From the NCBI GenBank assembly GCA_963746255.1, contig CAVVAJ010000005.1, positions 310,001 through 374,000 on the forward strand: a DNA stretch of 64,000 nucleotides, read 5' to 3'. The notes under the pieces were generated by a model, which was not told the DNA's origin, did no database searches, and saw nothing but the letters and a program-made list of their open reading frames with translations. Made by a program: the position numbers and the translations under genes. Positions 9,151 through 18,964 of this stretch are shown here, in pieces. Position 1 is the stretch's first letter, and each line of letters opens with the position of its first letter. Source of the DNA: DAOVXM01 sp963746255 (GTDB lineage: Bacteria; Chloroflexota; Anaerolineae; Anaerolineales; UBA4823).

Positions 9151-12100
9151 TCAAGGGAGAGTAAAGTGCATTATACGGCTGTTGCCTGTATCACTTACCC
9201 AGATCCCCTCCTCTTTGTCAGCTGCGATGCCTCCAACTAAATCAAAGCCATCCAATCCGGTTGATAAATCTCCGATGAAGCCAATAATTTCACCACCCAA
9301 TGAAAAGACCAGCACTCGATAGGCTTCTGGGTCGGTTGCGAATAAGCGGTCCTTTGAGTTTATTGTGAGGAATGGTTTATTATCCAACGATTGCCCATAC
9401 CACCCAACGACATCCCAGCTATTCACCGCTTGGTATTTATCTTCCCCCCCTGGGATAAACTCTTGGATGCGTTGGTTCCATGTATCAGCGATGAAAAGCT
9501 GACCGGATTCATTCGAGGTGATACCGATCGGTTCGTCAAATTCACCAAGTGCAAAACCTGCCTGCCCAAATTCCGTGATCGCGTTACCACCCTGGTCAAA
9601 TACGAGAATTCGTTTATTCCCGGTATCACTTACGAATATTTTCCCATCTATGTCGATATAGACATCTCGCGGTCCCCACAAAGCATATAGGGACTCAGCT
9701 TGACCGAAATATCCCCAGGAGTTCAGGAAAATCCCATCTGGTGTGAATTTCTGGATACGGTGATTCCAGGTATCTGCGACATATACTGATCCATCGGGTC
9801 CGACATCAATTCCCCAAGGTTCATAGAATGTACCACCTGGTGCTTCGCCCACACTGCTATCAGCAAAACTTCCCCAGATATGGAGCACATTACCATTAGC
9901 GTCCATATGCTGAATGCGGTGGTTATCTGTATCAGCGATGTAGATTGTGCCATCTTCCGCAACTGCTACACCCCGAGGCCTGTTAAATTGCCCCGATTCG
10001 GTCCCGTACTCACCAATGACTGTGTCTGCAAGGATATCGATTTGCTTCCCTTCATACGGATCGGCAATAATCTCGTCTGGTGCAGGGCCGACACCATAGT
10101 TCCATATCTGTGAGGTGATATCCTTGCGAATATAAAGCCTCATCCGATTTGATGGATACCAATTGCCAAGGCTCATGTCCTTGCCGGTAAGTTGGCTGTA
10201 CAAAGAAAAATCCCGATTAAGCCAAATCTGGAACAGAGCAGTACGCATTTGAGGGTCTGTAATTGCGTTTCTTATCCTTTCCCAAGTGAGGTCATAATAA
10301 TCCTGGTTTGGCCACCAAATCCGGATGTAATCATATTTGTTATAAGCTTGCCCAACAACTGGCTCTACTTTTCCGTAGTTACCTTCTCCAACTAAAATTA
10401 TTGGCGCGTCCCGCTGAGCGCGTGAAGGCGTGCTTCCGTAGTAATCCTGGTTTGAATAATTTCGGAGATACCACCAATATGGGTAAGTTGTCTCATTGTC
10501 GTATGCAACTCGAATAGCTAGGTCATCTGTTGTTCGCCGGGATATCTCTTCTATTTGGTTAAGTGCCAGTTTTGGTCCGCTCCCGGAATGTGCGTAGACA
10601 AGATATTCTGTTGGGTAGTCATAATCTATATACGTTGCTCTGAAGGCACTGCGCGCAGTCAGCAGGGTCAAAAATCCAAATATTGCCAGAATAATTACCC
10701 GGATGAGTTGACTGTTCGACCAATCTTTTACCAAGTAGGCAATCCCATATCCCGATGCAAGGGAAACGAGTAAACCGAAGATAAAAGTGCTAGATGCTCG
10801 CAACTGCTCGAGTTCTTTACCTTGAAACGGTGGGTTTGGTCCCAGTATCGAACCGATTGTTGAACCAAGTGCGATGAGAAATACAATCAACAAAAGTATC
10901 AACAGCAAGCCTTTTTGCTGAAAAAACGTTGTCCAATTAATACTTTCAATGAGCTGTCCAAGGAACCAAGCCGCGGTCAATATCATAGGGAGAGCAATGT
11001 GGACGGTTAACCAAGGCATTTTTTCCCCAGCGATAGTGAAAGCAAGCATACTAGTAATACTCCAAAAAAGGAGCAATGTGATTGTCGTTCCGGGGAATAA
11101 CTGATTGTTCTCAGAATTGCTTTCGATTGGGGTGTGATATTTAAGACTTCTAAATGGGGGATTTAAAGAGTCACCTTCAGAATGGTCAAGCTCCGAAATT
11201 GGGTATGCCTTTCGAGCAATAAATGGGGTTACTAGTAAGGCGATGATCGTTCCAAGAGCAGGGAGAAATTCATAAATGGGAATTTGGATCAGCCCGTAAT
11301 AATACCAAGGTTGGCTGCCGCGGTTTACGGCTTGTTGTTCCAGCCAATACCCCAAAGAACCGACCATCCCGGTAATGAAGCCAAATCCGTTCGTGAATAG
11401 ACTGGTATAGAAAATCGTAAAAATTGAGTAGAAGATCAGCGCGCATATTGACCAAACACGCCAATTCCATAACAGTCCAAACACGATAGCTACAACAGCC
11501 AAACCCCCAAGCCATAAACCAATCATGGTTATGCTTTGTGTATTGGAATAATCAATCGGGTTGTACCCCAAGAGCTTTACTGGGAATGGGGATAACATAG
11601 GTAATACCATTGTGATCAAAACGACTAATATCCCAAAGCTTCGTTCTTCACGCAGACATTGCCATGTGAAACCTTTCAATACAAAGAATATCCCAGTGAG
11701 TATAAGTATCCCACCGACTAGGAGCAAACTTATCGCCAGTACTGGGAATTCAGATAGTGGTTGTGTGGAGAGGCTTCCTCCTGTCGATTCTGGTGTACTG
11801 AGATTCTCGCTTTGTTGACTAGCCGAGTTACCTGTTACATACAGTCCTCCGCCGATGCCAAGTAATAATAATCCAACGACTATAACGATTACAAACCTTT
11901 GCCGGTATTCTGGGTTTTGCCAATTTGCTTGTATCAGGCGCATTACAAGATAAAATGCAAGGAATATCATTGCTTGGGCGGTATAGATAAAAGCTGTTTC
12001 TTTAGTTGTAAAATGTAATGCACTGATTGCAGCTATCCAATAAAGATATTTATTTTCTCCGCTGGCTAAGTACTTTAAAATCGCCCATAACGTCACAACT

Positions 12101-12564
12101 CCAAAGAACGCTACAAAAGCTTCATTGCGCACATATCGACCGTAGTACAGTAGATATGGGGAGATAATCATCAGCAGTGCGGCGACTATTGCCCCTATTC
12201 GACCGATAATCTGACGATAATTCCACATAAACAATACAGTTGCGATACTAAATAAGGCGGCAGGTATTCGCGCAGTGAAATCATTATCACCGAACATGAA
12301 ATAAGACAATGCCACTACATGGAACTGGAAAGGACCATGTGTAACAGGGTCATGAGAGTAGCCACGACCTTGCTCAAAGAGCCAGGAAAAATATACATGT
12401 GATGTTTCATCATGGCTCATAACTCGGGATTCGAGATCATAAAACCGGCTGACGATGGCAAGAATGATCAATAGCGAGAATAAGATAGTCTCCCAATTTA
12501 ATGAGATGAGGTTGAATAATGGTTGATCCATCCAGGATCGGCTGTTTGTGGATGTTTCCTGCAT
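9151..12564 (-). CDS. Agl23-type GT39-family membrane protein fused to NHL repeats
   Basis: A 1137-residue protein in two parts. Residues about 20-690 are a polytopic membrane region of the GT39/PMT-like superfamily, with the loop acidic pair in SHDETSHVYF, then HDPVTHGPFQFH and YYGRYVRNEA. This matches the flippase-associated Agl23 type (the TIGR03663 family, from memory). Residues about 840-1137 hold at least five NHL-type beta-propeller repeats (patterns such as GVAVAEDGTIYIADTDNHRIQ). The propeller is probably extracellular. Such proteins are thought to take part in glycosylation or glycolipid handling, but the substrate is unknown. It is monocistronic, with 48 bases to the upstream anti-sigma-like gene. 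Confidence 0.85.
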   Translation of the reverse strand: MQETSTNSRSWMDQPLFNLISLNWETILFSLLIILAIVSRFYDLESRVMSHDETSHVYFSWLFEQGRGYSHDPVTHGPFQFHVVALSYFMFGDNDFTARIPAALFSIATVLFMWNYRQIIGRIGAIVAALLMIISPYLLYYGRYVRNEAFVAFFGVVTLWAILKYLASGENKYLYWIAAISALHFTTKETAFIYTAQAMIFLAFYLVMRLIQANWQNPEYRQRFVIVIVVGLLLLGIGGGLYVTGNSASQQSENLSTPESTGGSLSTQPLSEFPVLAISLLLVGGILILTGIFFVLKGFTWQCLREERSFGILVVLITMVLPMLSPFPVKLLGYNPIDYSNTQSITMIGLWLGGLAVVAIVFGLLWNWRVWSICALIFYSIFTIFYTSLFTNGFGFITGMVGSLGYWLEQQAVNRGSQPWYYYGLIQIPIYEFLPALGTIIALLVTPFIARKAYPISELDHSEGDSLNPPFRSLKYHTPIESNSENNQLFPGTTITLLLFWSITSMLAFTIAGEKMPWLTVHIALPMILTAAWFLGQLIESINWTTFFQQKGLLLILLLIVFLIALGSTIGSILGPNPPFQGKELEQLRASSTFIFGLLVSLASGYGIAYLVKDWSNSQLIRVIILAIFGFLTLLTARSAFRATYIDYDYPTEYLVYAHSGSGPKLALNQIEEISRRTTDDLAIRVAYDNETTYPYWWYLRNYSNQDYYGSTPSRAQRDAPIILVGEGNYGKVEPVVGQAYNKYDYIRIWWPNQDYYDLTWERIRNAITDPQMRTALFQIWLNRDFSLYSQLTGKDMSLGNWYPSNRMRLYIRKDITSQIWNYGVGPAPDEIIADPYEGKQIDILADTVIGEYGTESGQFNRPRGVAVAEDGTIYIADTDNHRIQHMDANGNVLHIWGSFADSSVGEAPGGTFYEPWGIDVGPDGSVYVADTWNHRIQKFTPDGIFLNSWGYFGQAESLYALWGPRDVYIDIDGKIFVSDTGNKRILVFDQGGNAITEFGQAGFALGEFDEPIGITSNESGQLFIADTWNQRIQEFIPGGEDKYQAVNSWDVVGWYGQSLDNKPFLTINSKDRLFATDPEAYRVLVFSLGGEIIGFIGDLSTGLDGFDLVGGIAADKEEGIWVSDTGNSRIMHFTLP

Positions 12565-12612
12565 ATTTGATCCTTCGCTAGTTAACGCATGGGCTTTATT
12601 GATAGACGGTAA

Positions 12613-13485
12613 TTACTTGGTTGGGATTGGTGTCAAACTCTCGGCCATTTCCAGTAAGATCGATTTACTTAATCTCTGACCGATAGCCAGAATTTCATAC
12701 GTCACACCATTTTCCTCCCAACGCATAATCCGTTGTGATTGATTTTGATCCCAGTATATATTTAAATTTTCACTAATTTTCATCAAATGATCCGGAGTGA
12801 TAATTGACTTTTTATCTATTGCATGCCATCCACCAACTACATATTCACCGGGATTACCATTTATCATGACTAATTCAATTGGCGCAGAGGCTCCAATACT
12901 GGAAAATTCTAGCATACTCTCTGTTGGGCGTTGTGTAAAATAAATAGTCTTATCTGCTCCTTGATACTGTATTGTCACTGAGGATATTTCCTTATTGTAG
13001 TTGGCGCCTGAGTATTTTAATCCAAGTAGTTGTTCAGGAATGACCAGCAGATCAAACTCAATCAGCTCCGTTAGAGTGGCGATATCCATGGAGAAATACC
13101 CCGGAGCATCGTAGGTCACTAAGTTTCCGTCCTGCCCAACAGTGATTGGAATAGAGATTGTGTCTGTTTCGGCAGGGACAAAGAAACTAAAGAATTGTTT
13201 TGCCGCTGCTTTTATTGTCGGTGAGGCGGTATAACTAATGATTGTGAGTATGAGAATTGAGCTGACCAGTATAGCGAGGCGTATAGGTAGGGACGTGGGC
13301 AAGAAGTTTGTGCTGACTTTAGTGACAATATTCAAACTGGAAGATTTCTTCCAAGGTGCCGTATACATCTTGCTATGAAATGATTCCTCCGGCACTGGTC
13401 TGAAGTGGATCAGTATCTCTTCGATCTCATTATCTGTTGGGTTTTGTAGTTTTTGGTAAATTATTTCGTCACTCATACCGGCCAC
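12613..13485 (-). CDS. membrane anti-sigma-like protein with DUF4367-like C-terminus
   Basis: A 290-residue protein with a cytosolic N-terminus of about 80 residues, one membrane helix (about 72-94) and an extracellular domain whose ending (TYEILAIGQRLSKSILLEMAESL) resembles DUF4367. It overlaps the sigma factor gene by 13 bases on the same strand, so the two are translationally coupled. Pairing with an ECF sigma factor suggests an anti-sigma or signal-sensing role, but no zinc-binding anti-sigma motif is visible. Function is inferred from context. Confidence 0.75.
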   Translation of the reverse strand: MAGMSDEIIYQKLQNPTDNEIEEILIHFRPVPEESFHSKMYTAPWKKSSSLNIVTKVSTNFLPTSLPIRLAILVSSILILTIISYTASPTIKAAAKQFFSFFVPAETDTISIPITVGQDGNLVTYDAPGYFSMDIATLTELIEFDLLVIPEQLLGLKYSGANYNKEISSVTIQYQGADKTIYFTQRPTESMLEFSSIGASAPIELVMINGNPGEYVVGGWHAIDKKSIITPDHLMKISENLNIYWDQNQSQRIMRWEENGVTYEILAIGQRLSKSILLEMAESLTPIPTK

Positions 13486-14042
13486 GCATTTCGGATTTGG
13501 GTTAATGCTCTTCGAATACGAACTGTAACCGTATTCTCAAGCATATCAAAATGTTCGGCTATCTGCTTTACTGACCAACCCAGTATGTATCTTAGAACAA
13601 TCATTTCGCGAGTATCGATAGGCAAAGAGGATAGGATCTCTAAGATGATCATTTGGTTTTCTTCTGCCACCAATTCATCTTCGGGATGGATTATAGATTT
13701 ATCCTCTGGTTCAAACCGATCTGAATCTTCAAATTGCTGCGGTTGTATAGAGCGCTTATTTTTACGATAGTCGTCGATAACTAGGTTCCGTGCAATTGTT
13801 AATATCCAAGCATATGAGGCTTTTCGGTCTCCGTAGAAACGCTTACGGGCTTTCCACGCCCGGATAAAGGCATCAGCTGTGAGGTCTTCGACATCTTCTG
13901 CTGGTCCTCCATGTAAGCCATAAATATATCTGTATACTTGTAGGAAAGTTTGATCGTAAAATTGCTCAAAGGCAGATTTGTCACGTAAGATTCTAGCTGA
14001 GCCGCTCATATAACTATCTAACGAAAATAACGCAAACATCAA
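13473..14042 (-). CDS. ECF-type RNA polymerase sigma factor
   Basis: Sigma-70 family regulator. Region 2 spans about 25-90 (VYRYIYGLHGG to RNLVIDDYRKNKR) and region 4 about 130-185 (LPIDTREMIVLRYILGWS to VRIRRALTQIR). There is no region 1 or 3, as usual in ECF factors. The reading frame opens at a TTG (14042); ATG codons at 14039 and 14009 are both plausible starts and none has a good Shine-Dalgarno. The MSGSARI start at 14009 fits typical family length best. It is co-transcribed with the membrane partner. Confidence 0.92.
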   Translation of the reverse strand: MMFALFSLDSYMSGSARILRDKSAFEQFYDQTFLQVYRYIYGLHGGPAEDVEDLTADAFIRAWKARKRFYGDRKASYAWILTIARNLVIDDYRKNKRSIQPQQFEDSDRFEPEDKSIIHPEDELVAEENQMIILEILSSLPIDTREMIVLRYILGWSVKQIAEHFDMLENTVTVRIRRALTQIRNAWPV

Positions 14043-14235
14043 GGAAATATGACGTAGACGAGAAGGATCGTATAATGATGAGCTTGCTCATGAATTTTGA
14101 TGAACTGATAAATATCCCCGCAACAGTCAAACGGTCTATAGTTATTACATCCTCAGATTTCGATTAATCTAATAATCCGCCGAATTACTAAGAGTGAATA
14201 TTTATAGTGGCTTGTCGACAGCATAATTCCTGAGA

Positions 14236-14934
14236 TCATGAACTTCCTGATCGGACAATTTTCGCCATTGGCGAGGCTTTTAAGGATCCTAGCCAGATGC
14301 TGCCAATCCGCGTTCTGATAATCTTGACAACAGGCAGCCCTAATAAACTTCCAGTTTCACGGATTTGTCGTTTGCGCCCTTCATGCATGACAATATTTAA
14401 CCAAACTCCTTTTCCATGGGTTGATAAGACTTCAACGATCGCGGGTGCAGAATGATACCCATCGCTAAGTATAATCCCTCGTCTCCATGCTTCTAATTGC
14501 TTCTCATCAGGATGTTTAGCGATTAGGACCCGGTATTGCTTTTCGTGCTCATACCTGGGATGGGTAAGGCGATTTGTTAACTCGCCATCATTCGTTAGCA
14601 GGATTAAGCCCTCACTATCAACATCTAATCTGCCAACAGGATAAACACGCTCAGGGATCTGGACAATATCGATTACCGTTGGGCGGGTATCCTTTTCTGA
14701 GTGAACTGTTGATAATACACCACGGGGTTTGTACAAAGCGATATATGTATTTTCTGGCGTATTGGCTATCGGGCGTCCATCAATTCGGATATCATCCACA
14801 TGTGGATCTGCTTTTGTCCCGAGTGTGATGAGCTTACCGTTGACAGTGACACGGCCAGATGAAATGAACTTTTCACATGAGCGGCGAGAACCGTAGCCTG
14901 CGCGAGCTAGTATCTTTTGTATTCTTTCTTCCAT
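14236..14934 (-). CDS. rluB: RluB/RsuA-family pseudouridine synthase
   Basis: Converts a specific rRNA uridine to pseudouridine. An N-terminal S4 RNA-binding domain (residues about 1-60, KILARAGYGSRRSCEKFI) is followed by the RsuA/RluB catalytic domain with the aspartate in GRLDVDSEGLILLTNDGEL near residue 103 and the C-terminal GRKRQIRETGSLLGLPV motif. At 232 residues it is full length. It lies downstream of scpB on the same strand, a common bacterial arrangement. RluB is favoured over RsuA from the neighbourhood only. Confidence 0.92.
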   Translation of the reverse strand: MEERIQKILARAGYGSRRSCEKFISSGRVTVNGKLITLGTKADPHVDDIRIDGRPIANTPENTYIALYKPRGVLSTVHSEKDTRPTVIDIVQIPERVYPVGRLDVDSEGLILLTNDGELTNRLTHPRYEHEKQYRVLIAKHPDEKQLEAWRRGIILSDGYHSAPAIVEVLSTHGKGVWLNIVMHEGRKRQIRETGSLLGLPVVKIIRTRIGSIWLGSLKASPMAKIVRSGSS

Positions 14935-15146
14935 TAGGTTTTCTAATACTTGTGTAATTCGGGGATGGACATAATTGTCTTGGATCGTAGTCCGAATTTA
15001 TCGGGGTGTGTGCTGGTTGCTCGATTAATAATGAAGAATTACTTCTATCTCCATTCCTTTGCTTGGTTCAAAGTCGATACTACTAATCCTGGTCATTCCC
15101 GTCCCACAAATATTAATTCATCCTTTAATTATATTTCGCGATCATT

Positions 15147-15695
15147 CTACTCGAATTCTATGTTTGAATCTATTTTTGTGATTTCTGTAAGTGGGGGTAA
15201 TTCAGATATGGAATTCAGGCCAAATTGCTGAAGGAATTCTGGGGTTGAACTATAGAGGATTGGACGACCGGGGCTCTCTGCACGCCCTACCTCCTGGATC
15301 AAACCTTTCCGGAGCAAGCTTTTTAAAACTCCATCACTATTCACGCCTCGAATAGCGTCAATTTGAGGGCGAGTTACTGGTTCATTGTAAGCAATAATCG
15401 CTAAGGATTCGAGCGCAGCTTGGGAAAGATGTGTTGTTGCTTCCAAACCAAGGAATCGCTCAATTTCCGTGGCCACTTCTGGTGATGTCGTAAGCTGTAG
15501 TTTTCCATGATGGCTTTGTATACGCAACCCATGAATATTTCCATGACTTGTATAATGAGCTAATAATTCACTAATTCCTTCTTCTACCTTGTTTTTTGAT
15601 ACCTGGAGTGCTTCTGCTAGTTGGGCACTTGTGACACCCATGGGTGCAATAAACAATAACGCCTCTAATTTTCCAACTAAACTGTTATCTGTCAT
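15147..15695 (-). CDS. scpB: segregation and condensation protein B
   Basis: Winged-helix partner of the SMC-ScpA complex in chromosome segregation. The signatures LEALLFIAPMGVTSAQLAEAL near the start, LESLAIIAYNEPVTRPQIDAIRG, and GRAESPGRPILYSSTPEFLQQFG all fit. Its 182 residues are normal. It is probably in one unit with the pseudouridine synthase, although about 210 bases separate them. scpA is not in the window. Confidence 0.95.
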   Translation of the reverse strand: MTDNSLVGKLEALLFIAPMGVTSAQLAEALQVSKNKVEEGISELLAHYTSHGNIHGLRIQSHHGKLQLTTSPEVATEIERFLGLEATTHLSQAALESLAIIAYNEPVTRPQIDAIRGVNSDGVLKSLLRKGLIQEVGRAESPGRPILYSSTPEFLQQFGLNSISELPPLTEITKIDSNIEFE

Positions 15696-15737
15696 ATTGG
15701 GAAGAATTAATACTGCTATGATAAAATTTAGATCGAC

Positions 15738-17351
15738 ATGCGATTATACCATCCCGCAATTATTGCAGTTTTCTTGATATTCAACTTGATCGTCGGTTGT
15801 TCTCCACCACAGGCCACTCAATCAGTAATTAGCGTAAGGATCTTGTGGGACGGGAAGACAATCGATATCACACTCCCTGCAGGAAGCAGCACCCAAAGGG
15901 CAATAGACGAAGCTAATATCAGTGTAGGTCCATTAGATTTTGTTGATCCACCAGTGTATTCGATACTAAATAATGATGAAGAGATAAAGGTTATCCGCGT
16001 AAGAGAGGATTTTAGCGTCGAGCAGGAGACAGTGCCATACGAAAAGCAAATCCTGCAAACTGAATCCTTATCTGATCAGGAACAATTGCTTGCTCAAAGC
16101 GGTGTAACTGGAAAGCGTGAAATAACGTACCGATACCTCTACCATGACTCGTTATTGGTTTCCAAGGATCCAGTGAAGTCAGTGATTATTCAGGAAGCGA
16201 TCCCTGAGATTGTTATGGTTGGAGTACAAACACCGTATTCTCCTGTCGAAATCCCAGGCAGGATCGTTTACCTAATGGGGGGCAATGCCTGGCTGATGGA
16301 GGAGACAACTGCCAACCGACGTCCAGTAATAAATGCGGGCGATATGGATGGCCGTATCTTTTCTGTTTCAGAAGATGGGACCTGGTTGCTGTTTACTCGC
16401 CGATCTGACGAAGAAGAAATAATCAATACACTATGGGCAGCGTCTCTTGATACGGATCCGCCACAGTTATTCGATCTGGGTGTAGAAAATGTAATTCACT
16501 TTGCAGATTGGGTACCAGGTTCAAAGAATAATCGAGTGGCATTCTCAACTGTAGAACAACGTGCTACTGCTCCGGGTTGGCAAGCGAATAACGACCTGAA
16601 TATCCTGACATTTAGTACGAGTGGTTGGGTATCGCAATGGGAAGAGATTATTGAAGCTAATGCGGGAGGTATTTATGGCTGGTGGGGCGCCAATTTTCTA
16701 TGGGGACCGAATGGGGATGAGATGGCGTACGCACGCCCAGATGGGGTAGGCTTAGTTGATTTCGAGAAAAACACATATAATCCACTCATGGAAATCATCC
16801 CCTTGCAGACTGGCGCAGACTGGGCTTGGGTGCCTGGTATTAACTGGTCGCCGGATGGGAAGACATTATATATTGTCAATCATCTACAACAAGACGGGTC
16901 CGACAATCCGGAGGAATTGCCTGTGTTTGATTTATCAGCCATCCTGATTACTGAAGGTATATCAATTGACATTACCCCTCAAACGGGCATGTTTGCATAC
17001 CCAACTGCTTCACAAAACAGGATCACAGCCAACGGTGAAGATGCTCATGAAATTGCTTACTTGCAAGCGGTATTTCCGATGCAGAGTGATAACACCCGCT
17101 ACAGGCTCACCGTCATGGATCGAGATGCTTCAAACCCTACGGTTTTATTTCCCAGTCAGGGCGAGCCTGGTGTTGATCCGCAGCAAGTTGTTTGGTCGCC
17201 AGTCCCGACTGGTGAATCGGAGGATTTCTTAATTGCGGTGATCCATCAGGGGAATATCTGGCTCATCGATAGCTCAAACCAATCCCCACCTCTGCAAGTT
17301 ACTGGTGATGGGTTGATTACCCGGCTGGATTGGCAGTTGACTGATTCATGA
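15738..17351 (+). CDS. lipoprotein with DUF348/G5-like N-terminus and WD40/TolB-like C-terminus
   Basis: A 537-residue secreted lipoprotein. The signal peptide ends in the lipobox LIVGC (Cys 21). Residues about 30-90 resemble DUF348 (VRILWDGKTIDITLPAG) and about 90-165 a G5-type domain (TVPYEKQILQTESL, GVTGKREITYRY). Residues about 185-535 show beta-propeller blades of the TolB/WD40-like type (SWSPDGKTLYIV-like strings). This domain order suggests a cell-wall-anchored surface protein. It is divergent from scpB. Exact ligand unknown. Confidence 0.8.
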   Translation: MRLYHPAIIAVFLIFNLIVGCSPPQATQSVISVRILWDGKTIDITLPAGSSTQRAIDEANISVGPLDFVDPPVYSILNNDEEIKVIRVREDFSVEQETVPYEKQILQTESLSDQEQLLAQSGVTGKREITYRYLYHDSLLVSKDPVKSVIIQEAIPEIVMVGVQTPYSPVEIPGRIVYLMGGNAWLMEETTANRRPVINAGDMDGRIFSVSEDGTWLLFTRRSDEEEIINTLWAASLDTDPPQLFDLGVENVIHFADWVPGSKNNRVAFSTVEQRATAPGWQANNDLNILTFSTSGWVSQWEEIIEANAGGIYGWWGANFLWGPNGDEMAYARPDGVGLVDFEKNTYNPLMEIIPLQTGADWAWVPGINWSPDGKTLYIVNHLQQDGSDNPEELPVFDLSAILITEGISIDITPQTGMFAYPTASQNRITANGEDAHEIAYLQAVFPMQSDNTRYRLTVMDRDASNPTVLFPSQGEPGVDPQQVVWSPVPTGESEDFLIAVIHQGNIWLIDSSNQSPPLQVTGDGLITRLDWQLTDS

Positions 17352-17488
17352 TTTAGATACACGATTATGTGATTGAGCTGGTCATCTCAGAAATATAACT
17401 ATCGTAGTTTTTTCACCGTTGATTTAATAAATCCCAGATAAATCCGATAGAAAATTTGGGTGACGCATATTGACTTGAGGTGAAATTA

Positions 17489-18448
17489 ATGAGAATTCTA
17501 ATAACTGGGGCTGCGGGATTCATCGGGTCGCATTTAAGCACCCGTTTAGTGAACGATGGGCATGAAGTAGTTGGTATGGATAACTTCGTAACCGGAAACC
17601 CGGAAAATTTGGCTCATCTTTCTGGTAATCCGAAATTCTCATTCATCCGACACGATGTTTCGAATTTCATCTTTGTGCCTGGGAAGGTAGATGCTGTTCT
17701 CCATTTTGCTTCCCCAGCAAGTCCAAATCCCGCCTCGCCCTATGGTTATGTAAACTTGCCAATACAAACTATGAAAGCTGGCGCGTTGGGTACACATAAC
17801 AGCTTGGGGGTGGCTAGAGCACACAGTGCCAAATTCCTGCTCGCGTCTACGAGCGAAATCTATGGAGATCCTCTTGAGCATCCTCAAGTCGAAACATATT
17901 GGGGGCACGTTGATCCGATCGGTCTCCGTTCGGTATACGATGAAGCCAAGCGTTTTGCAGAGGCGTTAACCATGGCTTATCATCGCTTCCACCAAATCGA
18001 TAGTCGGATAGTTAGGATTTTTAATACTTATGGTCCACGTATGCATATCGATGACGGTCGGGTGGTTCCAAACTTTATCCAACAGGCTTTGCGAGGCGAG
18101 CCCTTGACGATATATGGGGATGGGACCCAAACGCGTAGTTTTTGTTATGTCGATGATCTTGTTGAAGGAGTGGTTCGATTACTGCATTCGGATGTGAATA
18201 CACCGGTGAATATTGGTAATCCTGAGGAGACTACGATACTAGAATTTGCGGAGAAGATAAATAATTACATTGGGAACAACGCAGGAGTTGTGTACAACCT
18301 GGAATCAAGAGGTGAAGGAGACCCGCAGCGCAGGCGACCGGATATATCGCGAGCTGACAGTCTCTTGAATTGGCAGCCAAAAACAACCATTGAATACGGA
18401 TTGGATAAGACCATCCCATATTTCAAAGCTACCATGGGGTTAGAATGA
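17489..18448 (+). CDS. NAD-dependent nucleotide-sugar epimerase/decarboxylase (UDP-glucuronate decarboxylase-like)
   Basis: Extended short-chain dehydrogenase acting on a nucleotide sugar. The NAD-binding motif is GAAGFIGSHL (residues 7-16). The catalytic region has STSEIYGDP and the YxxxK pair in YDEAKRF. Later motifs RIFNTYGPRM and GDGTQTRSFCYVDDLVEG match UXS and dTDP-glucose dehydratase-like enzymes; overall the pattern is closest to UDP-xylose synthase. An in-frame GTG exists at 17480, but the GAGG Shine-Dalgarno favours the ATG at 17489 (319 residues). It overlaps the GtrA gene by 4 bases (ATGA). Confidence 0.88.
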   Translation: MRILITGAAGFIGSHLSTRLVNDGHEVVGMDNFVTGNPENLAHLSGNPKFSFIRHDVSNFIFVPGKVDAVLHFASPASPNPASPYGYVNLPIQTMKAGALGTHNSLGVARAHSAKFLLASTSEIYGDPLEHPQVETYWGHVDPIGLRSVYDEAKRFAEALTMAYHRFHQIDSRIVRIFNTYGPRMHIDDGRVVPNFIQQALRGEPLTIYGDGTQTRSFCYVDDLVEGVVRLLHSDVNTPVNIGNPEETTILEFAEKINNYIGNNAGVVYNLESRGEGDPQRRRPDISRADSLLNWQPKTTIEYGLDKTIPYFKATMGLE

Positions 18449-18906
18449 CGGTATTGCTAAACAATCCACGCGAAAGGGCGCGCTTCTTTCGATTTGCAGC
18501 GGTTGGGGCGTTTGGTGCAGTCATAGATTTCGGGACATTCAATTTACTGAATGGTTTATTCGGTGTGGTAGCAGTGTGGGCGAGCGTTTTATCATTTTTG
18601 GCAGCAGTCATCAGCAACTTCACTTGGAACCGGTATTGGACCTATCCTGATTCACGTTCGAAACGGTTATCCCTTCAGCTGGTCGAGTTTTCAATCATAA
18701 GCCTGATCGGCTTAGCAATTCGAACACCCTTATTCGCAGTCATGGACAGGCTGCTGAATAATTTATTCACGTCATTCGGTATCAGTGTACTGGGTTTGGG
18801 AACAGATTTCTTCAGCCACAACCTCGCTTTAGCCATTGCTGTCATCGTTGTGATGTTTTGGAATTTCTTCGTTAACCGGTATTGGACTTATAATGATGTG
18901 AAGTAA
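18445..18906 (+). CDS. GtrA-family membrane protein
   Basis: Small polytopic membrane protein (153 residues, four predicted helices) of the GtrA family, associated with movement of lipid-linked sugars across the membrane. The paired motifs NFTWNRYWTYPD and NFFVNRYWTYND are typical. It is translationally coupled to the upstream nucleotide-sugar enzyme through an ATGA overlap, supporting a role in surface glycan building. Confidence 0.9.
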   Translation: MTVLLNNPRERARFFRFAAVGAFGAVIDFGTFNLLNGLFGVVAVWASVLSFLAAVISNFTWNRYWTYPDSRSKRLSLQLVEFSIISLIGLAIRTPLFAVMDRLLNNLFTSFGISVLGLGTDFFSHNLALAIAVIVVMFWNFFVNRYWTYNDVK

Positions 18907-18964
18907 TTTGTTATAGGTCGATCACAGAATCGGTATCAAGTAATTGCACAAATGTGAGCAAGTT

